The notes beneath the pieces are model-generated. The model made no database searches, was not told the DNA's origin, and saw only the letters and a program-made list of their open reading frames with translations. Positions 26,101-39,994 of a DNA stretch of 64,000 nt are shown one piece after another. Numbering within the stretch: the stretch's first letter is position 1; each line of letters opens with the position of its first letter. Both the position numbers and the translations under genes were made by a program. Origin of the DNA: Drosophila pseudoobscura (Eukaryota; Arthropoda; Insecta; Diptera; Drosophilidae); NCBI RefSeq assembly GCF_009870125.1, contig NC_046683.1:60899869-60963868 (forward strand), in the 5' to 3' direction.

Positions 26101-27637
26101 TTACGTCTTTTGCAGCAGCTCGCTTTGTGGGCTGGGCGGACTGGGCGACTGTTGTTGCAGCATGGTCGGGGCAGACAGTGTGGTTGCCTGTGTAATAACT
26201 GTCGTGGCAGAGATGGTCTGTTGTTGTTGCTGCTGCTGCTGCTGTAGCTGATTGGGTGCCTGCTGCAGCTCCTGTGTGTGCTGCTGTTGCTGCTGCAGCT
26301 GGTGCTGGTTCGTTTGATGATTGTTCAGCGGCTGATTTGAATTGCAGAGCACCGAATAGACGGAATCAACTTTGCTTAGCTTCTCGAAGAGCGGTATCAG
26401 TTCGCGTAGTTCACAGTCGGTGACATCGTCGAACCAAGACTTTACAGGAACCTTAAACAGACAAGAAAATAGCAAATTAATTGCCATCTAGAATGTGTTT
26501 CCATGTTTCAATTACTTACTGCATTATCTGGATGAAATATATAGCTGGCCGGTGAATTGTCAACAATGACAATCTTTTGCAGATCACGACCCAATCGATT
26601 CAGATCCTTAATGTAATTACCCCTGTAGTAAACGCACGATTCCCTAAACAGTCTTGCACGAAACACATTCCACCTGCAATTCAAATTTGAGTAGTTTTTG
26701 TATTAATACGTCTTCCATTCCGTTCCAGTGATGCCACTCACTTGTCTAACAGATCTGCTACGGGATCTGCATATTTGGCTAGTGATGCTGTAAACAAAAC
26801 GCACTCGTACAACTCGCCCATCTTCTGCAGAAACTCATCCACATGCGGTCGCTTCAGAACGTACACCTGATGTACGGTTCCATCGATCTCCACGGGCACT
26901 ATGAAGTCTGCATTCGGAATGGGCTAAAAACACCAAAGGAAAAATCAATTAAATTTGCATATTTGCACTGATATTTTGGTGGCAGGGGAGACTCACCTTA
27001 AAACTACTATGCACTAGGGTCTCATCCAAGTCGATAACCATGCACTTTCTGTGCATATCGGTGAGCCTAACCTGAGGTAGTAGGTACCTTTGTTGGTCCT
27101 GTAAAGGTGGCGGTGTAGTCGAGCCATCGATTTGTGTGCCATTCTGATTGGTTTTTGTTCGATTTCGTCGCCAACAGCAGAGCAGGGACTGGATAAATCC
27201 TCGCTTTTGTGGCTTTAAGCGTTCCACATCGTCTGTGGATAACAGAGGGAGGGGATTATTATTAGAATCATATTAGAACTACAAAATTAGATAAATTCCA
27301 CAATATATTATATTATATTGAATTGTTTATATAGAAATTCCTTCGCATATCCATTCTTAAACTGTTTTCTATTAAACAGAAGACTTCCCGCCTCAAGTAA
27401 TTACCGTTCAAGTTCATATATTTACATAGAAATACCTTATTAAACTGTTTCCGATCAAGTTCATATGCATATATAGAAATTCCTTTGGATTTTCCTAATG
27501 GCTCCATCAATTTAAATACAAATTCCACACAGCCTTTCCATAAAAACTTCTCTCTGAACTGACTCTATATTTAAGAAGCCGCAGCACACAAAACGCCCAC
27601 TAATTTTCCACATTTACTCGAACGTATATATTGTATA

Positions 27638-27671
<34 letters not shown>

Positions 27672-30600
27672 CCATTCCTTTCATTTGTATCTGTTGTTTG
27701 TTGGTTTGGCTGGATTACTATTTACGGATTTTCAGTTCATAAAGGCATAAACATTTCGGTATGTGTGTGGCTAAAAATTAGCATAGAACAAATATAGGTC
27801 TATTCCGATTTCTATATCTGATGGTTAATACTGCAGTACTACATGCAATGCAGATAGTCTGCTTTTCGTGTTTATTTGTGCGAAAATGTTTAAAAATAGA
27901 AGTCAAAGGCCGAAAGCAACAGTGGGTGGAAGGGTACGGGGGGTACGGATGGGGGTGGCGTTGGTTGCGGGGCGTGTGCCTCGCATACAACATGCGTTTA
28001 ATCGATGGGAAATTGCTATAATTGCATGCAAAAGCACACACACAAGGAGCTGGCTAGAGAGGGTCGGGGAGATAGTTGGTTGTAGATAGAGAGATAGATT
28101 GGATAGAAGGTCACAGGTTGACCTTTAAGCAGACGCCACCTTTCGCGAGGGGCTGGCAGGTCGGCCACAGTCCGTCCGCCATTTGCATTGTGTGCCAACA
28201 AAAGGAAACAGCAGTCAAACATCACTTAGCAGAGAAAACAAGCCTCAAGTGCAGCGATATACCGTATGGGCGAGGTAGAGAGGGAGTGGGATAAAGAGAG
28301 AAATAGAGGGTGCTTTGTTGGGCAAGGAGCTTCTGGGCGTAATGGAATGCAGTAGCGCAAGAGGGACAAGAGATGCTTGCCTACCCGCCTCACAGCTCTT
28401 CTTTAGCTCTAAGCCAAACGTAACGGTTCATTGAACCGTTAGCCAAGTGAAAACTAAGCTTAGGATGTGACGACGAGCTTTTTTTTTTTTTTTTTGTGTT
28501 CTTGTTTCTCTTTTCTTTTCTTCTTAATGTTTTTCTATGTTTTTCTCCCCCCCGTCCTTACCCGCCAAACACCGACTGAAGTGCAAATGCACTTGAATAT
28601 TTTATGAGCGTGCTGTTGCTGTAGCTGCTGCTGCTTTGGCAGCATAATGAAAGCTTTTCTTTTCCCAGCGTCTGGCATCCATGTAATTACCCTCTCAACC
28701 CTTTGCTTTTACGGGGTAGGAAGACGGCGGGAGAGAATGAACCCCCCACGAAAAGAAACCCTCAACTTGTTGAAACTCTTCTGTGGTACGAGTATAGGTA
28801 TACATAGGTTTATGGGTATATCCTTGCTAATTTTATTGACAGCCACCCCGCCCCCATCTATATTTGGGTCGCTCTGATGGATGCGGGCAGGCAACACCTT
28901 CGTCAGGCCCACACCACCTCCGCCAACAAGCACCTATCGAATCAACCCGACAACGGGCGACCAACCCACATCACATCCATCCACATCATACACTCAAATA
29001 GGCTTTTGGCCTATTTTTAAGGTGTTTCAAGTAAACTGTGTTGTTGAAGAACGCTTCGGCTGACTGTACGGCGTGGGCTGTTGTGCTTGTGTGTGTCTGT
29101 GTGCTCTCCCCCATCGCATTCCTTTTGTTCTTTTTCCGCAGACGACATATTTAGATGACCATATTTATAGATCATTATTGGAGCAACAATCTGTCATGTC
29201 TCTGCGAGGTTCTTGTTTAATAGACAGCCAAATATGGGCACAAATATGCGGAGCAGGCCAAGCGAATTAAATGTACGAAATAGGGTCATAAATTTCTGAG
29301 GAGAGGACATTCGCAGTATAGTTGATTCAGCATAGAAGAATCTACTAGAAATAACAACTAAAGGACTATGCAATTCCATTCCATGCTAGCCATTTTTTGG
29401 GGGGCATTCCCATAACCAATTCCAATAGCAATTTCCCTTCAAAGCGACAACAAACACAATTTTTGTAAAGCAATACGAGAGATTAAATCACAGATTTATG
29501 CAAAATGAAAAGAGGACCGCTGCATTAATTTATGCAAATGTAAATCCTTCTCCGCCAGACTGTTAAACGGCCTTACGCGTCAATTGGATCGAGAATCCCC
29601 ACAGGACAACAGACAAATTTGTATATTTGTATGTGTATTACATAAATACATGTATATCCACTGATGTGGAACGCGGCATTGAAAAATATTCGAAAGATTT
29701 TCTTTTGTTATAATTTATATGTGTATATGTATTTGTTTTTTTGACAAGTTTCTTCTGTTTCTGCTGGCGGGCAAGGTCTTGTCGTGAGATAAGGAGGGGC
29801 AGAGAGTGGCAGAGTAGGGGCAGAGTCAGCGGCAACATTTGATAATTAATTTAAAGTAAAAAAAAAAAGAAAAAAAAGCCATCAGCAAAAACAACAAAAA
29901 ATTCATATGAAATCAAGAGCGAATACATACAGCGCTTATCTAATCAAAATGTTTGTTATCTCGAGGAGAGGGGGCCAGGCCACATTATGATATCATTCTC
30001 GGAGCCAACTCCAACGACAAACCACAAATTTTCGACCTTCAGCATATTTATGAAGCTTTTTTCTTCAAGACAGCGGACAACTCGGCATTAAAGCTGAACG
30101 AAACCAAAATGGCACGTGATATAATAGTGATATATGTATGTGTCTGAATATCTAGAGAAACACCTGCCTACAAAGGGGAAACTCCCTTAGCATTGCAGCA
30201 TCCACATTTCTGGTCTTTGTCATTTTTTTTTTTGGGGGTTGGACCTTTATTTAACCCCCAGAATGTGGTTCAATGAACCCCCCCACATCATATCAGTTAT
30301 AGAGATAAAATCTCCATGTACAGAACTTGTGGTTGACCTTTATCGATTTGATGAAAAGAAGAAAAGTTCTTTGAAACAATTGCTTAATTATATCGTATAT
30401 GTGGGGAAATACTTAGCCCCTGAGGCCATCGAAAAATCATTTGCACGCAATCTTCATACAATCCGTATACATATGTATAATCTTTTTCATTTTGTTCAAT
30501 AATTATGCCGCCTTGCAATGCTCGGGACTCTGCATCTGTTGTGTGTCTGTTTAGTGAATCGAAAAGCATTGTAGCAGGTCGACATTGGGATACGCTTAAT

Positions 30601-32725
30601 ACAAAAGAGAGTATACATTTTCTCGGGATGAAAGTAGGTAAATGACACCCAATAACTGGAAATAACTGGGGAAGACACCGCTACATTACCATTCCATGCA
30701 TTCCATTCCGTTTCAATTTTAGATACATTCCATTGTGCGTTGTGCTCCCGAGCACTTTGAACCCGCGTTTCGCATTCGTTTATTTAACGTTTTGCTGTTA
30801 TTTATAGATCTGCCAATTAATGAATAAAATGATAAACTTTTCGAGCATGGGCGGATGGGGAATAAAGGGCATTAGAGTGAAACAAATCAAAATTAAAAAA
30901 AAAGGGGAAAACGCTCTGTCTGTGTGCGTTCTGTGTGTTTGTGGGAATATGGGTGTCGTTGGGGCTGCTGGTTGTATGCGTGAGTAATTTGGCTTTAAAG
31001 ACCTTGAGAAAATTGAAAAATCACAGCAATACAGCTAAAACAGCGAGAAATGAGATACTACGAGAGCGTTGCCCATAAAAACCATATAGATAGGTTTATA
31101 CTTATGTATTGTATATATATATATATATAAATATTTATACACGGTGAGGCAAAAGCACTTAGGCGGTGGTGGTGGCACCCACTCTGAAATTTTGTATAAA
31201 AAAAGGAAAAATATATTTCAACTGTTGCTCTGCCGGTCGTTCGTTCTGCTTCTAATGCTGGGCTCTTCACACCCACACGCACGCACGCCTGGACAGGCCA
31301 ACACAGCTGTGATGACGTCTCTCTCTCTCTCTGCCTCTCCGTCTCGCCGTCTATTGCTTTAAGCTCAACAAGTATGGATGAGAAAAACTGCCCCCAAAGA
31401 CCCTATTTGGAACCAACAACTGCAATGGGAACTTGATTCAAACTAGAAATCAGCTTTGAACCAAAGTTATTATGTGAAAAAAGACATAGTGATCGATGTT
31501 ACAGGTAAAGTGAAAGAAAATATTTTTCATTTGCGCCAAATTGGCAGCCCCGCCGATTAAAAGTGGGCAAAGCAGCCAGCGAGAGAGACGTCAATTAACA
31601 CCTAACCGCAATTCATACAAACATATAGATTTCTATATACGTATGTGCATATATACTATATGTACATATATGTACATACATATATGGTTTGCACATATGC
31701 GACCGCAGATTAGATTAAATTTGTTATTACTTTAAGACGTTCATCGCGGTTTTTGCACTCGGGCCCCACCCCGCCGCCACTGCACTCAGATTTTCATAGT
31801 CGCGTAAAGCTCTCTCCCTCCCTATATTTACAGCAAGAGTGTGGTGGAGCCTCTCTTTCTATCTGTCTCTCACACCATTCATTCATTCATTCATTCATTC
31901 TCGCAACCGTTAAGCTACACTTTTTTTGTTCGTCTCACGCTTTTGTTTGTTTGTTTGTTTGTTTGCATCACTAGAAAAATAAGAAATAAAACTAGTTGTG
32001 GGACTCCTCTCCATACCGGTTTTCCTCTTTTATAAGCATTTCTCAGTGTTTTTTCCGTTTTTTTTCCCCTGCTGCTGTGCAATTTAATTGGCGGTTTCTA
32101 TTGTTGGACTTGGGTCGCGCGCTTCTCCGAAAGTAAACATGCGAAGGGGAAAGAAAAAGAAAAGGTTTTCGTGCACTCTACAAAGGCCATGACGTCACAC
32201 GCATGGCAAAGACGTCATCAATTGATTACAGGTGGAAGGTGGGGGATTGTGGGTGACGGGGTGGTAGGAAGGCGGGGGGGTTAAGCGAGAGGTAGAGTTG
32301 CAACTGCGTCGCAAATAATTCGATAACTACAAACGAAGCTAGCAAGTGGTTAGATCATTCACAGTAGACAAGAGAAGAGCGAATGGGGAGAGAGACATAT
32401 AGAGAGAGAGAAAAAAAGTGAATACCAAAAAGGGGCCGACATACATATATACATGTGTACATATACATATGTACATATATGAAAGGTCACTGGGGTGCGG
32501 GGACAAGTGTCCTTTGGGGCCGATTTCATCGTCTTTGTTGTGACGCCTTTCGATTATTGATGACTCACGGAGTCGTCGACGACGACTACAATGCGTTCGC
32601 TCTTATTTTTGTATTATTTTTTTGTGATTTTCTTTTTGCTCACCTTTATCATTCGGATAGCTGGGATAAACATTCAGTTGCTCATCATCGCGGGACACTT
32701 GTGTGATTATTGATGTTGCATCCAT
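26101..32725 (-). CDS. CG5830: CTD small-phosphatase-like protein (SCP family)
   Basis: Five exons on the minus strand, 32725-32644, 27232-26997, 26923-26742, 26673-26520 and 26451-26101, encode 334 residues. The first exon gives [16 protein letters not shown] and joins in phase to [11 protein letters not shown] across a 5.4 kb intron. The catalytic FCP/SCP domain starts at [13 protein letters not shown], with the DxDxT nucleophile motif, and runs through [16 protein letters not shown] and IVDNSPASY. The tail is Gln-rich. Such enzymes remove phosphate from RNA polymerase II C-terminal repeats or from SMAD-type factors. CLLCCW-type cysteines near residue 45 could be lipid-modified, which is inference. 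The symbol rests on my memory of the D. melanogaster N-terminus. Confidence 0.9.
27233..32643 (-). other. Large first coding intron of the phosphatase gene
   Basis: This 5.4 kb intron has no nested gene that I can support. It contains a (TA)n run at 27,640-27,669, a T18-like run at 28,480, an ATTC repeat at 31,876-31,900 and a GTTT repeat at 31,942-31,965. Clusters of GAGA- and CA-type low complexity are also present. The length fits an intron with enhancers, but no specific site stands out. Confidence 0.6.
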
Positions 32726-33535
32726 TTAAGCACACAATTTTGGATGTTGCCTGGCTGGCTGGCAAAAGGTTGCAACTCTCTCTCAATTCGGTCTCCTTGG
32801 CAGGTTGAACTCTTGGGAAACGCTGCAACGATGTGGGTTGGCAATCATTAAAAAATCACTCGAATATAATTACGTTTTCTCTTTCGCACTCGTTAATTTT
32901 CTTGAGAAACTTCCATGTTTTCTTTATATAGAAACACTTGCACGCACACAACCACACCACATACATTAATTTATATACATCGCACAGACACACACTGGCA
33001 CGCACACAACAGCAGGCTGTGCGGCTGCCCCAGACAGTGGAATTTTACAATTACGCTTTGGCAGTCCATTCGCTTAGCGTTTTGCGGCTCAGAATGCAAA
33101 TGGCTTTGATGGTTTTTCCCCTTTGATATTCACCTCTCGCTGCGGACAGATTGCACTTTAAAAAATTGATATTCCTTTTCGTATCGTATGCTAAAAAACA
33201 CTTTCTTTTCCGCTGCTCATTCTTTTTTATTTTTCTTCGCGTCTGCTTTTCGCACGCAGCTTCTGAGCGTTTTATTTATAAACACATACACGAACACTTA
33301 CACTACACTCCACACGATCACACACACGCAGGCCCAACTCCTCGACTGCTGTTATTTGATTCTAGTTCCTTAATTTTTCGCCTTCGTATTGCTCGTTTTC
33401 ATTTTATTTATTCAATCTAATTTTTTAATTAATAAAAACAAAACGTGCACGGACGAAAAAAATCAAGATTGAAGCGACGGGCGACACGGCGTGGACACTG
33501 GTGTGTCGCGGTCGAGTTTTGTATTAAAAAAGTAA
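32726..33535 (-). other. 5' region of the phosphatase gene
   Basis: This upstream DNA is pyrimidine-rich on the plus strand, with CA-rich repeats (CACACAACCACACC and similar). It most likely carries the 5' UTR and promoter of the minus-strand phosphatase gene, with the start of transcription perhaps near 33,500. I found no exact core motif. Confidence 0.4.
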
Positions 33536-33960
33536 CAAAAACGAACTTAACCCACTGAACCCCCCATATTTAAACAGGTGAACTACTTGAGCTAAATGGC
33601 GGAAAATAATACTGTATGTAAATTCCTTGCTGAGGATCCACCCCTTCTATTTACTGAACCACGATAGCTCTCACCTGAACTGCGCTAAAATTCTTCATGT
33701 GCTATTATTTTCGTGTAGTGTACAATGGTCGTGGTCTACAATGGGTTAATCGTTTTCTGTCCATGATAGGAATGCATATTCCTAGATTTTGATATTCGGC
33801 CTAATGTTACAAGCTACCTAGGATTCTTAGCTCTGAATTTATAATTTTATCCGATTGATGTCTAAGTTTTCTACAGGACTGGCTGGTTTTAAGGACTTCC
33901 CTGTTTGGAATTGTATCTAAAATAAGGTTTAAACAACATTTCATCCCACCACGAAAAAGA
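33536..33960 (+). repeat. Dispersed intergenic repeat, near full-length copy
   Basis: It begins ACGAACTTAACCCACTGAAC, then has TATTTAAACAGGTGAACTAC, TCACCTGAACTGCGCTAAAA, CAATGGGTTAATCGTTTTCT, TTTTGATATTCGG and a tail with ATCCGATTGAT, TTTTCTACAGGACTGGCTGG and AAAATAAGGTTTAA. The same words occur in the same order at 40.66-41.08 kb and 50.90-51.31 kb. There is no coding potential. The family is not one I can name. Confidence 0.75.
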
Positions 33961-34142
33961 GAGAAGATGTGCCAGTGTAATGAAACGTACGAGCAGAATT
34001 TGCTGCGCCGCGAGCAGCTAAAATCATCGTTGCGCCGATAGACATACCGATATATCCCGGTCCGGCAGCCCTTGGCTATTGTTGTTACGCGAGCGACTTT
34101 TTGCTTTAATTTCTAGCTAAATTATCAAAGAAATTGGCTTAA

Positions 34143-35421
34143 ATGTTGGCTATACGCAGCTCACATAGACTGAGCTTACGGTAAGCTTTAAATTGGATCA
34201 AATCATCTTCTGCGAATTATGAACTTTTCTGCTTTCCCTCTAGGTCTTTGCTGCCGGCTGTCTACAAAAACGTGGGATTGGTCAACAGCTACTCCTCCTC
34301 GCAGTCCAAAGACGACGACGGCGGCTACTCCTCCTCAGACGATGAAAAGCCCAGGAAAAAGGTACCCAAAAAGCCAGAGGAGACAGCCGCCCAACGCTTG
34401 AATCGCCTGCTTGGCAGCATGCAGGCCACAGACCAAATGTCGGCTGCAGATTTTCCCCGTCCTGGCGATGCCAATCGTCGCCGCAAGGAGGCCTTGAAGC
34501 AGGACGCTGCATCAAAAAATGTCATAACGGCAGCCAAGAACATTGCCAGCATGCTGGGCACCAGCGAGAGTGACAAAAAGCAGACAGAATCCGAGCTACT
34601 GGCCAAACTGCTGGGCCATGGTCCAGAAGCTCCGCCATCGGCGTCGGGCGAAGCACAGACGGCAGATCCGGCAGCCGGCGGAGGAGGTGCCCCAGAGAAG
34701 GAGCTTAATCTGAGGTGAGTGCAATGCACCCGCATTGAGATTATTTCCTACTCACTCTTTCTCTATCTCTCTCTCTCCTTCCAGCCAACTTATTGTGGGC
34801 ATGAAAATCGATCGTCGCCAGCAGCCGCAGCAGACGGAGCAGACGCGTGGGGAGTACGTGCGGCGCACCTTGGCCTCGCGCCCGAAGCATTCGGATCGAT
34901 ATCAGCAGCGCCCGCAGAGGCACACAAAGCGCGAAGCCGAATCCTTCACGGGCAGCGTAAATCTGTTTGGCGGCGAGCCTCTGGGCATCTTCAAGGAACC
35001 CCTGCCGATCTCAGACGACATTCTCTCCACCTGGTCGCAGCTGAGCGAGCGCGAGCTCAGTCTTCATGCCGCCCATCCGCCGGCAAACTACTTCGAGCAG
35101 ATGGTCCTGTGGACGGAGCAGGGCAAGGTCTGGCGCTTCCCCATTGAAAACGAGCAGGATTGGGGGGACGAAGTGAATGTGGACTTCTCGGAGCACATCT
35201 TTCTCGACCAGCATCTGGAGGGGTGGTGTCCCAGCCGGGGACCTATTCGGCATTTCATGGAGCTCGTCTGCGTGGGTCTCTCCAAGAATCCCTACGTGAC
35301 GGCCCAGGAAAAGAAGGATCACATTCTGTGGTTCCGCGACTACTTCGAGGCCAAAAAGGACATCCTTAAGGACCTGATGGACAAGGAGCCCAGCAGCAAG
35401 AGCAAGAGTATTTCCGCTTAA
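34143..35421 (+). CDS. mRpS31: Mitochondrial ribosomal protein S31
   Basis: Exons 34143-34180, 34244-34714 and 34785-35421 encode 381 residues. The N-terminus MLAIRSSHRLSLRSLLP is rich in Arg and Ser with no acidic residue, a typical mitochondrial import signal. A low-complexity Ser/Asp linker follows. The C-terminal half is the conserved MRP-S31 domain, with TGSVNLFGGEPLGIF, WRFPIENEQDWGDE, FLDQHLEGWCP and FMELVCVGLSKNPYVTAQEK. It is a structural protein of the small mitochondrial ribosomal subunit. It lies tail to tail with mib1, with 242 bp between the stops. Confidence 0.93.
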
Positions 35422-35663
35422 ACAAGGCATGGCTTGAGGCCGGCGTATTGGTGGAATATTTGTTAAAAATATATATTTTCTTCTTTATAAGACGATCGAT
35501 ATCGATATATAGAAGAGATATTTGTGTAGATATATATATTGTTGTATATATATGTGTGAGTGTATGTGGAAGGGGTATATAATCCTAATACTTATTAATC
35601 GTGTGCCATTCAAGACCTGTGCGCGGAATATAGTACGAGAGAAACCGGAAAGGGGCTTCGGCT

Positions 35664-38600
35664 TCAGAAGAGCAGGATACGTTTCTCCACCGTCTTGCGG
35701 CAGATGGGGCAGCCCTCGATCTGGTCACCGCACATCTGGCAGGTGCCATGGCCACACAGGAAGACCATATTCTTGATCCGATCAAAGCAAACGGGGCACA
35801 TGGTCTGAAAAACATCAAACGAAACAATAGGATTAGTAATCTCACTCGTAGATGTGCTTTGCCGGACTCTCACCTGCTCCTTGATGTCCTGCAGCTGCTG
35901 CTTGAGCTTCTGCACATCGTCCATTTGGAAATTGTTGACATTGGATGGGGCCACCATGCCACTGGAAGCCGCGAGATTTGAGGAAGCAGCCGCAGCAGCG
36001 ACCAGCAGATTGTTTTGGCTATTCAACTGATTGCTGCTGCCTGCCACGGGCGTCACCACCGTGTTGTTCATGGCTACGCTGTGGCCAGAGGTGTTCACGC
36101 ATGGTATGGCCGATGCCTCCATGAACTTCTCCCCAACTTCTGGCAGTTGGCAGATGAGCTGAGAGACTGCGGCGTTAGATGTGACCTTCTCTGGCCGCCC
36201 AATGCCGCCACAGCAGAGGCTGAAGGAGAGCATCTCGTCCACTTGGGTGCGACAGAGGACGCACTTCTTCATGAGAACACTGCAGTGTTCGCAGGCCACC
36301 ATGTGGCCGCAGGGGCGGAAAAAGACGGCCGCCCGTCGGTCGGAGCAGACCATGCACTCGTCAATCTTCTCGCGGGAGGAGACCGTCTCGCGGCAGATGA
36401 GGCACTTCTTCACGCGGGGGGCACACGTGTCGCAGCAGCTGACGTGGCCGCAGGGCTTGAAGACCGTATCCCGCTTGGCGTCCGAGCAGACCATGCACTC
36501 CTCCAGACTGGTTCCCCCGGTCTTCAAAGGTTCCACGTGGAGGGACTGGCTCATGTCCGAGTTGAGGCCATTCAGGCCGAACGATGAAGACGACGCGGAG
36601 GCGGATGCCGCTGGAGCTGGCGGCAGGCTGGCCGAAGACGATTGATGCATGATAGCCGCGGGGCCTCCACCGCCGCCGCTGGCACCGCCACCAGCTGCTG
36701 CCCTGGCTCTGGCATTCAGGCTGGTGCCGGCCACATTTCCGGGCAACTCCGAGTCATCGGTCTTGCGCTCGTTGTAGCACTTGACGAGGGTCTTGCAGAG
36801 GTTCGGATCTGGGCAAAGATCTAATGGCGTTTGCTGTTTGCGATTCTTGAGGGTCAGATCTGCTCCATTGGCGGCCAGAAAGCAGGCAATCGAGGCCGAC
36901 GCCTTCTTGTTGTTGGCATTGCGCAGGCCCATTAGAAGCTTGCCGAATCCCTCCACATCCTGGAGCTGCTTCAGCTGCGAGAGCGTGTGATGGCGCAGTG
37001 CCTCGTGCAGGGGCGTGTCCCCATCCTTATCGGGTATGTTCAGATCGGCGCCATCTTGCACGAGCAGCTTGACAATCTGCACATGCTGCCGCTCCACGGC
37101 CAGATGGAGGGCCGTCTGAAGGTTTACATTCTGCCTGTCCATGTTGGCCTTGCCCATGTGCACCAGCAGTTCGGCGATCTCCACGTGATTGTTAAGGGCG
37201 GCCAGATGCAGGGCCGTATAGCCATCGTCCTTCTTCTCCTCCACAATCCAGGGGCGATTCGTTTTGGTCAGCAGTATCTTCATGGCGCTGGGATTACCCT
37301 TTAGAGCGGCATGGTGGAGTGCATTGAAGCCATTGTTGTTGTTGAGCGTTATGTCCGCCCCAAAGTCCAGCAGCAGCGATAGCATCTCATCGTGCTCCTT
37401 CGAGATGGCATCATGCAGCGGCGTATCGCCCTCGGAATCCTGCAGACTCGGATGACACCCAAGTGTAAGGAGCGTCTTCACCACATTCAAGTGCCCCTTG
37501 TTGACGGCTATGTGGAGGGAGGTCTGCCGCCGCTTGTTGCGCGCATTCAGATCGGCTCCAGCCTTCGCCAGAATTTCAATGACAGCCGCCTCATCGCCAA
37601 AGGCCGCATGATGGACGGCCCGGTCGCCATCCTTGTCCTCGATTTCCACATCGACGGCGTGACGAAGGAGCACTTGTATGACCTCGGTATGACCATTCTG
37701 GCTGGCTGCCTGGAGGGCCGTGTGACCGGCAAACACCCCGTTCACATTCACATCTGGTCCAGCGGCGCTGGGCGAGGCGCTCGATGTGGAGGGCTGTTGT
37801 CCAGCAGCAGCTCCAGCCAAGTACTCCTCGCAGCGGGCCTGAAGGATCGGCAAGGATTAGCTTCGGATTGCCTGGAGGTAACAAAAAATGCGCTCTAGCT
37901 CTAGCTGTACTCACCGCAAATCCATTGGCAGCCGCCTTGACAAACTCCTCGGTGGCATCGCCCGAGATATTCGGTTCGAATAGCTTCTTAAGAATGGCCG
38001 AAAGCCGCTCGCCACTGGGTATGACCGGGGCACAGTTGCCGTCGGCCGTGGAGGAGGCCACCTTGCAGACGGCCAGCGGGTTGTACGTCCAGGATGTGTT
38101 GCCCACCTCCACCTTGAGGTCATTGTCGTGGTACACCTGCTGGACGCGTCCAATCTTGCCGAGGGTCAGCTGCATGGCATCGGCCCATTCGCCGTGGCCG
38201 CGTTGAAGTATCTTGATACTCTCCACATCCGAGCAGATCTTGACAATGTCACCCACCTGGAACTCTGGTGGGGCGGTGGTCGGCGATGAGACCTTGGTGA
38301 GGACAGCCGGATTGAAGGTCCACCGATTGCCAGAGTTGTAGGCCACCACAATGTCGTGATCCTCGTCGATGCCGACGACCATGCCGGCATTGCTCAGGCA
38401 CTCGAACATGCCGTCTGTCCAGCCGCCGTGGCCGTGCTGCAGGGACTGGACAATTTCCAGGTCCAAGTCCACAGTGACTTTATCCCCAATCTGGAAGCCG
38501 TGGGGTCCTTTGCCGGGCCCATTCTCCCCCAGCAGCGGAAGGTGATCCCGATAGACATTGCTGCCTTTGGCATCGTTGACGACCTTCAGGTCGGCCATGC

Positions 38601-39820
38601 CCTCGAAGCCAACGCGATAGAGATTCTTGGAGCCATTGTCCCAGATGACGTAGGCTGCCGATCGGGGCGATGCCGAGGACCAATCCTGGATCTCATTCAC
38701 CTTTCCGCGGCGTCCCACGCCACCGTCCTGGTCCTCCCACTGCCAGTCGACGCCACGCACCACACGGGCGCCCGGAAAGATGCCCCTGGCCAGCACCTTC
38801 TTCGATTTGCGACGCGGCTCCAGCATTGTGCGCTCCCCGCCCGGGGTCGTAATCCTATAGAAGCGATGCCTCAGATGATGCTTGTCGCCGTGATAGCAAA
38901 TCGAGCACAAGTCGTAATTGATGCACTCGGCGCACTTCCAGCGTATGCCGAAGATGGGCTGCTGGCGACAGGTGTCGCACATGGTGCCCTCATGCTTCAC
39001 GCCGGTCGGAGCACTGTCCAGGATACGCAGATCGTAGGCCCCAGCGCAGCGGTAGTTGGCAGCGGTGCCATTGTCCCAGACAACGACCACCTCCTCGGCG
39101 GACTCAAAGTTGCGGACAGTGCCAACGTGACCTTCGCCGCCGTCCTAGAATCGGGGTAGATACCAAAAAAGGGAAAAAGAGAATGAGTCACACAGTCTTT
39201 CGATTTGATTTGATTCGATCTCTAATTGCAACCGAAACCCACGGCTATTACGATGCGAAAATTGCAGTTGAAGTGCATTATCGCAACTAACAGTTAGGGT
39301 AGGCAGCCGCTTGTCGCTAGTCGCCCTGCCTCCAGGCCTCTAGGCTATCGGTGGGGGCTATCTCCCGGGGAATTGGCAGGTTGAAAATTATCTCGTCATC
39401 GCACAGTGGTTGAGGCTGTGCGAAAACAGAGCGAGCATCGATCGCAGCGGATCGTGCAATTAATTCAATTGAACACAATTGAGAGTGTTTGCTGGGCGGC
39501 CTGACCCTGACCCCGACCCCTCCCCTCACCTGTTTGTTCCACTTCCAGTCCGGACCGCGAATGACCCGTGCCCCGACGCCCTCCATGGAGAAGCGTCTGG
39601 CGACGGCAGCCGCTGAGCTGGCACCGGCGCTTGCACCACCGCCAGCTGCTGCTGTGGACGCCGTCGTGCCACCTGCAACCGCTGCAACGTTACCAGCACC
39701 ACCACTGCTCACTACCACACCCACAGCTGCTGTCGATGAGGTGCCCGACGTTGGTGCTCCGCTGGCATTTGCAGCATTTGTTGTGTCTTTAGCCGCAGAC
39801 AAAGTTGCGGCGCAAGACAT
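35664..39820 (-). CDS. mib1: Mind bomb 1, E3 ubiquitin ligase of Notch ligands
   Basis: Four coding exons on the minus strand, 39820-39530, 39144-37915, 37838-35874 and 35804-35664, encode 1,208 residues. In order there are an Ala/Ser/Thr/Gly-rich leader, a first MIB/HERC2 domain ([12 protein letters not shown]), a ZZ zinc finger ([19 protein letters not shown]), a second MIB/HERC2 domain ([18 protein letters not shown]), two Mib repeats, eight or nine ankyrin repeats, and three C-terminal RING fingers. The last RING is [18 protein letters not shown]...CPICRK. It ubiquitinates Delta and Serrate in the signal-sending cell to trigger their endocytosis. The last intron is only 69 nt, in phase and without a stop, so its retention would add 23 residues ahead of the final RING. 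Confidence 0.97.
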
Positions 39821-39948
39821 TTTCCAACGCCAATCTGCTATTTAGTAACCACTTGGTCTTTTCTTACAATTTCTTCGCTCTATTGCTAAAGCAATCGCGA
39901 TTTTTTATCGCTTTTTGGGGATCCCAAATGAAAAAGTAAGGTTGGGAT

Positions 39949-39987
39949 CAGTGTGACCACATAATTATCGATCAAAAATATACCGAA
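39949..39987 (-). promoter_or_regulatory. mib1 promoter: Motif 1 plus Motif 6
   Basis: On the minus strand, 39959-39949 reads TGGTCACACTG (exact Motif 1) and 39987-39976 matches Motif 6. The pair lies about 130 bp upstream of the mib1 start codon in the correct orientation. A partial DRE (TTATCGAT) lies between them. Confidence 0.75.
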
Positions 39988-39994
39988 ACGACGT

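Noticed and set aside
27233-32643. Possible further nested gene in the large phosphatase intron
   Set aside because: All frames there are short and low in complexity, with no recognisable domain or conserved splice structure.
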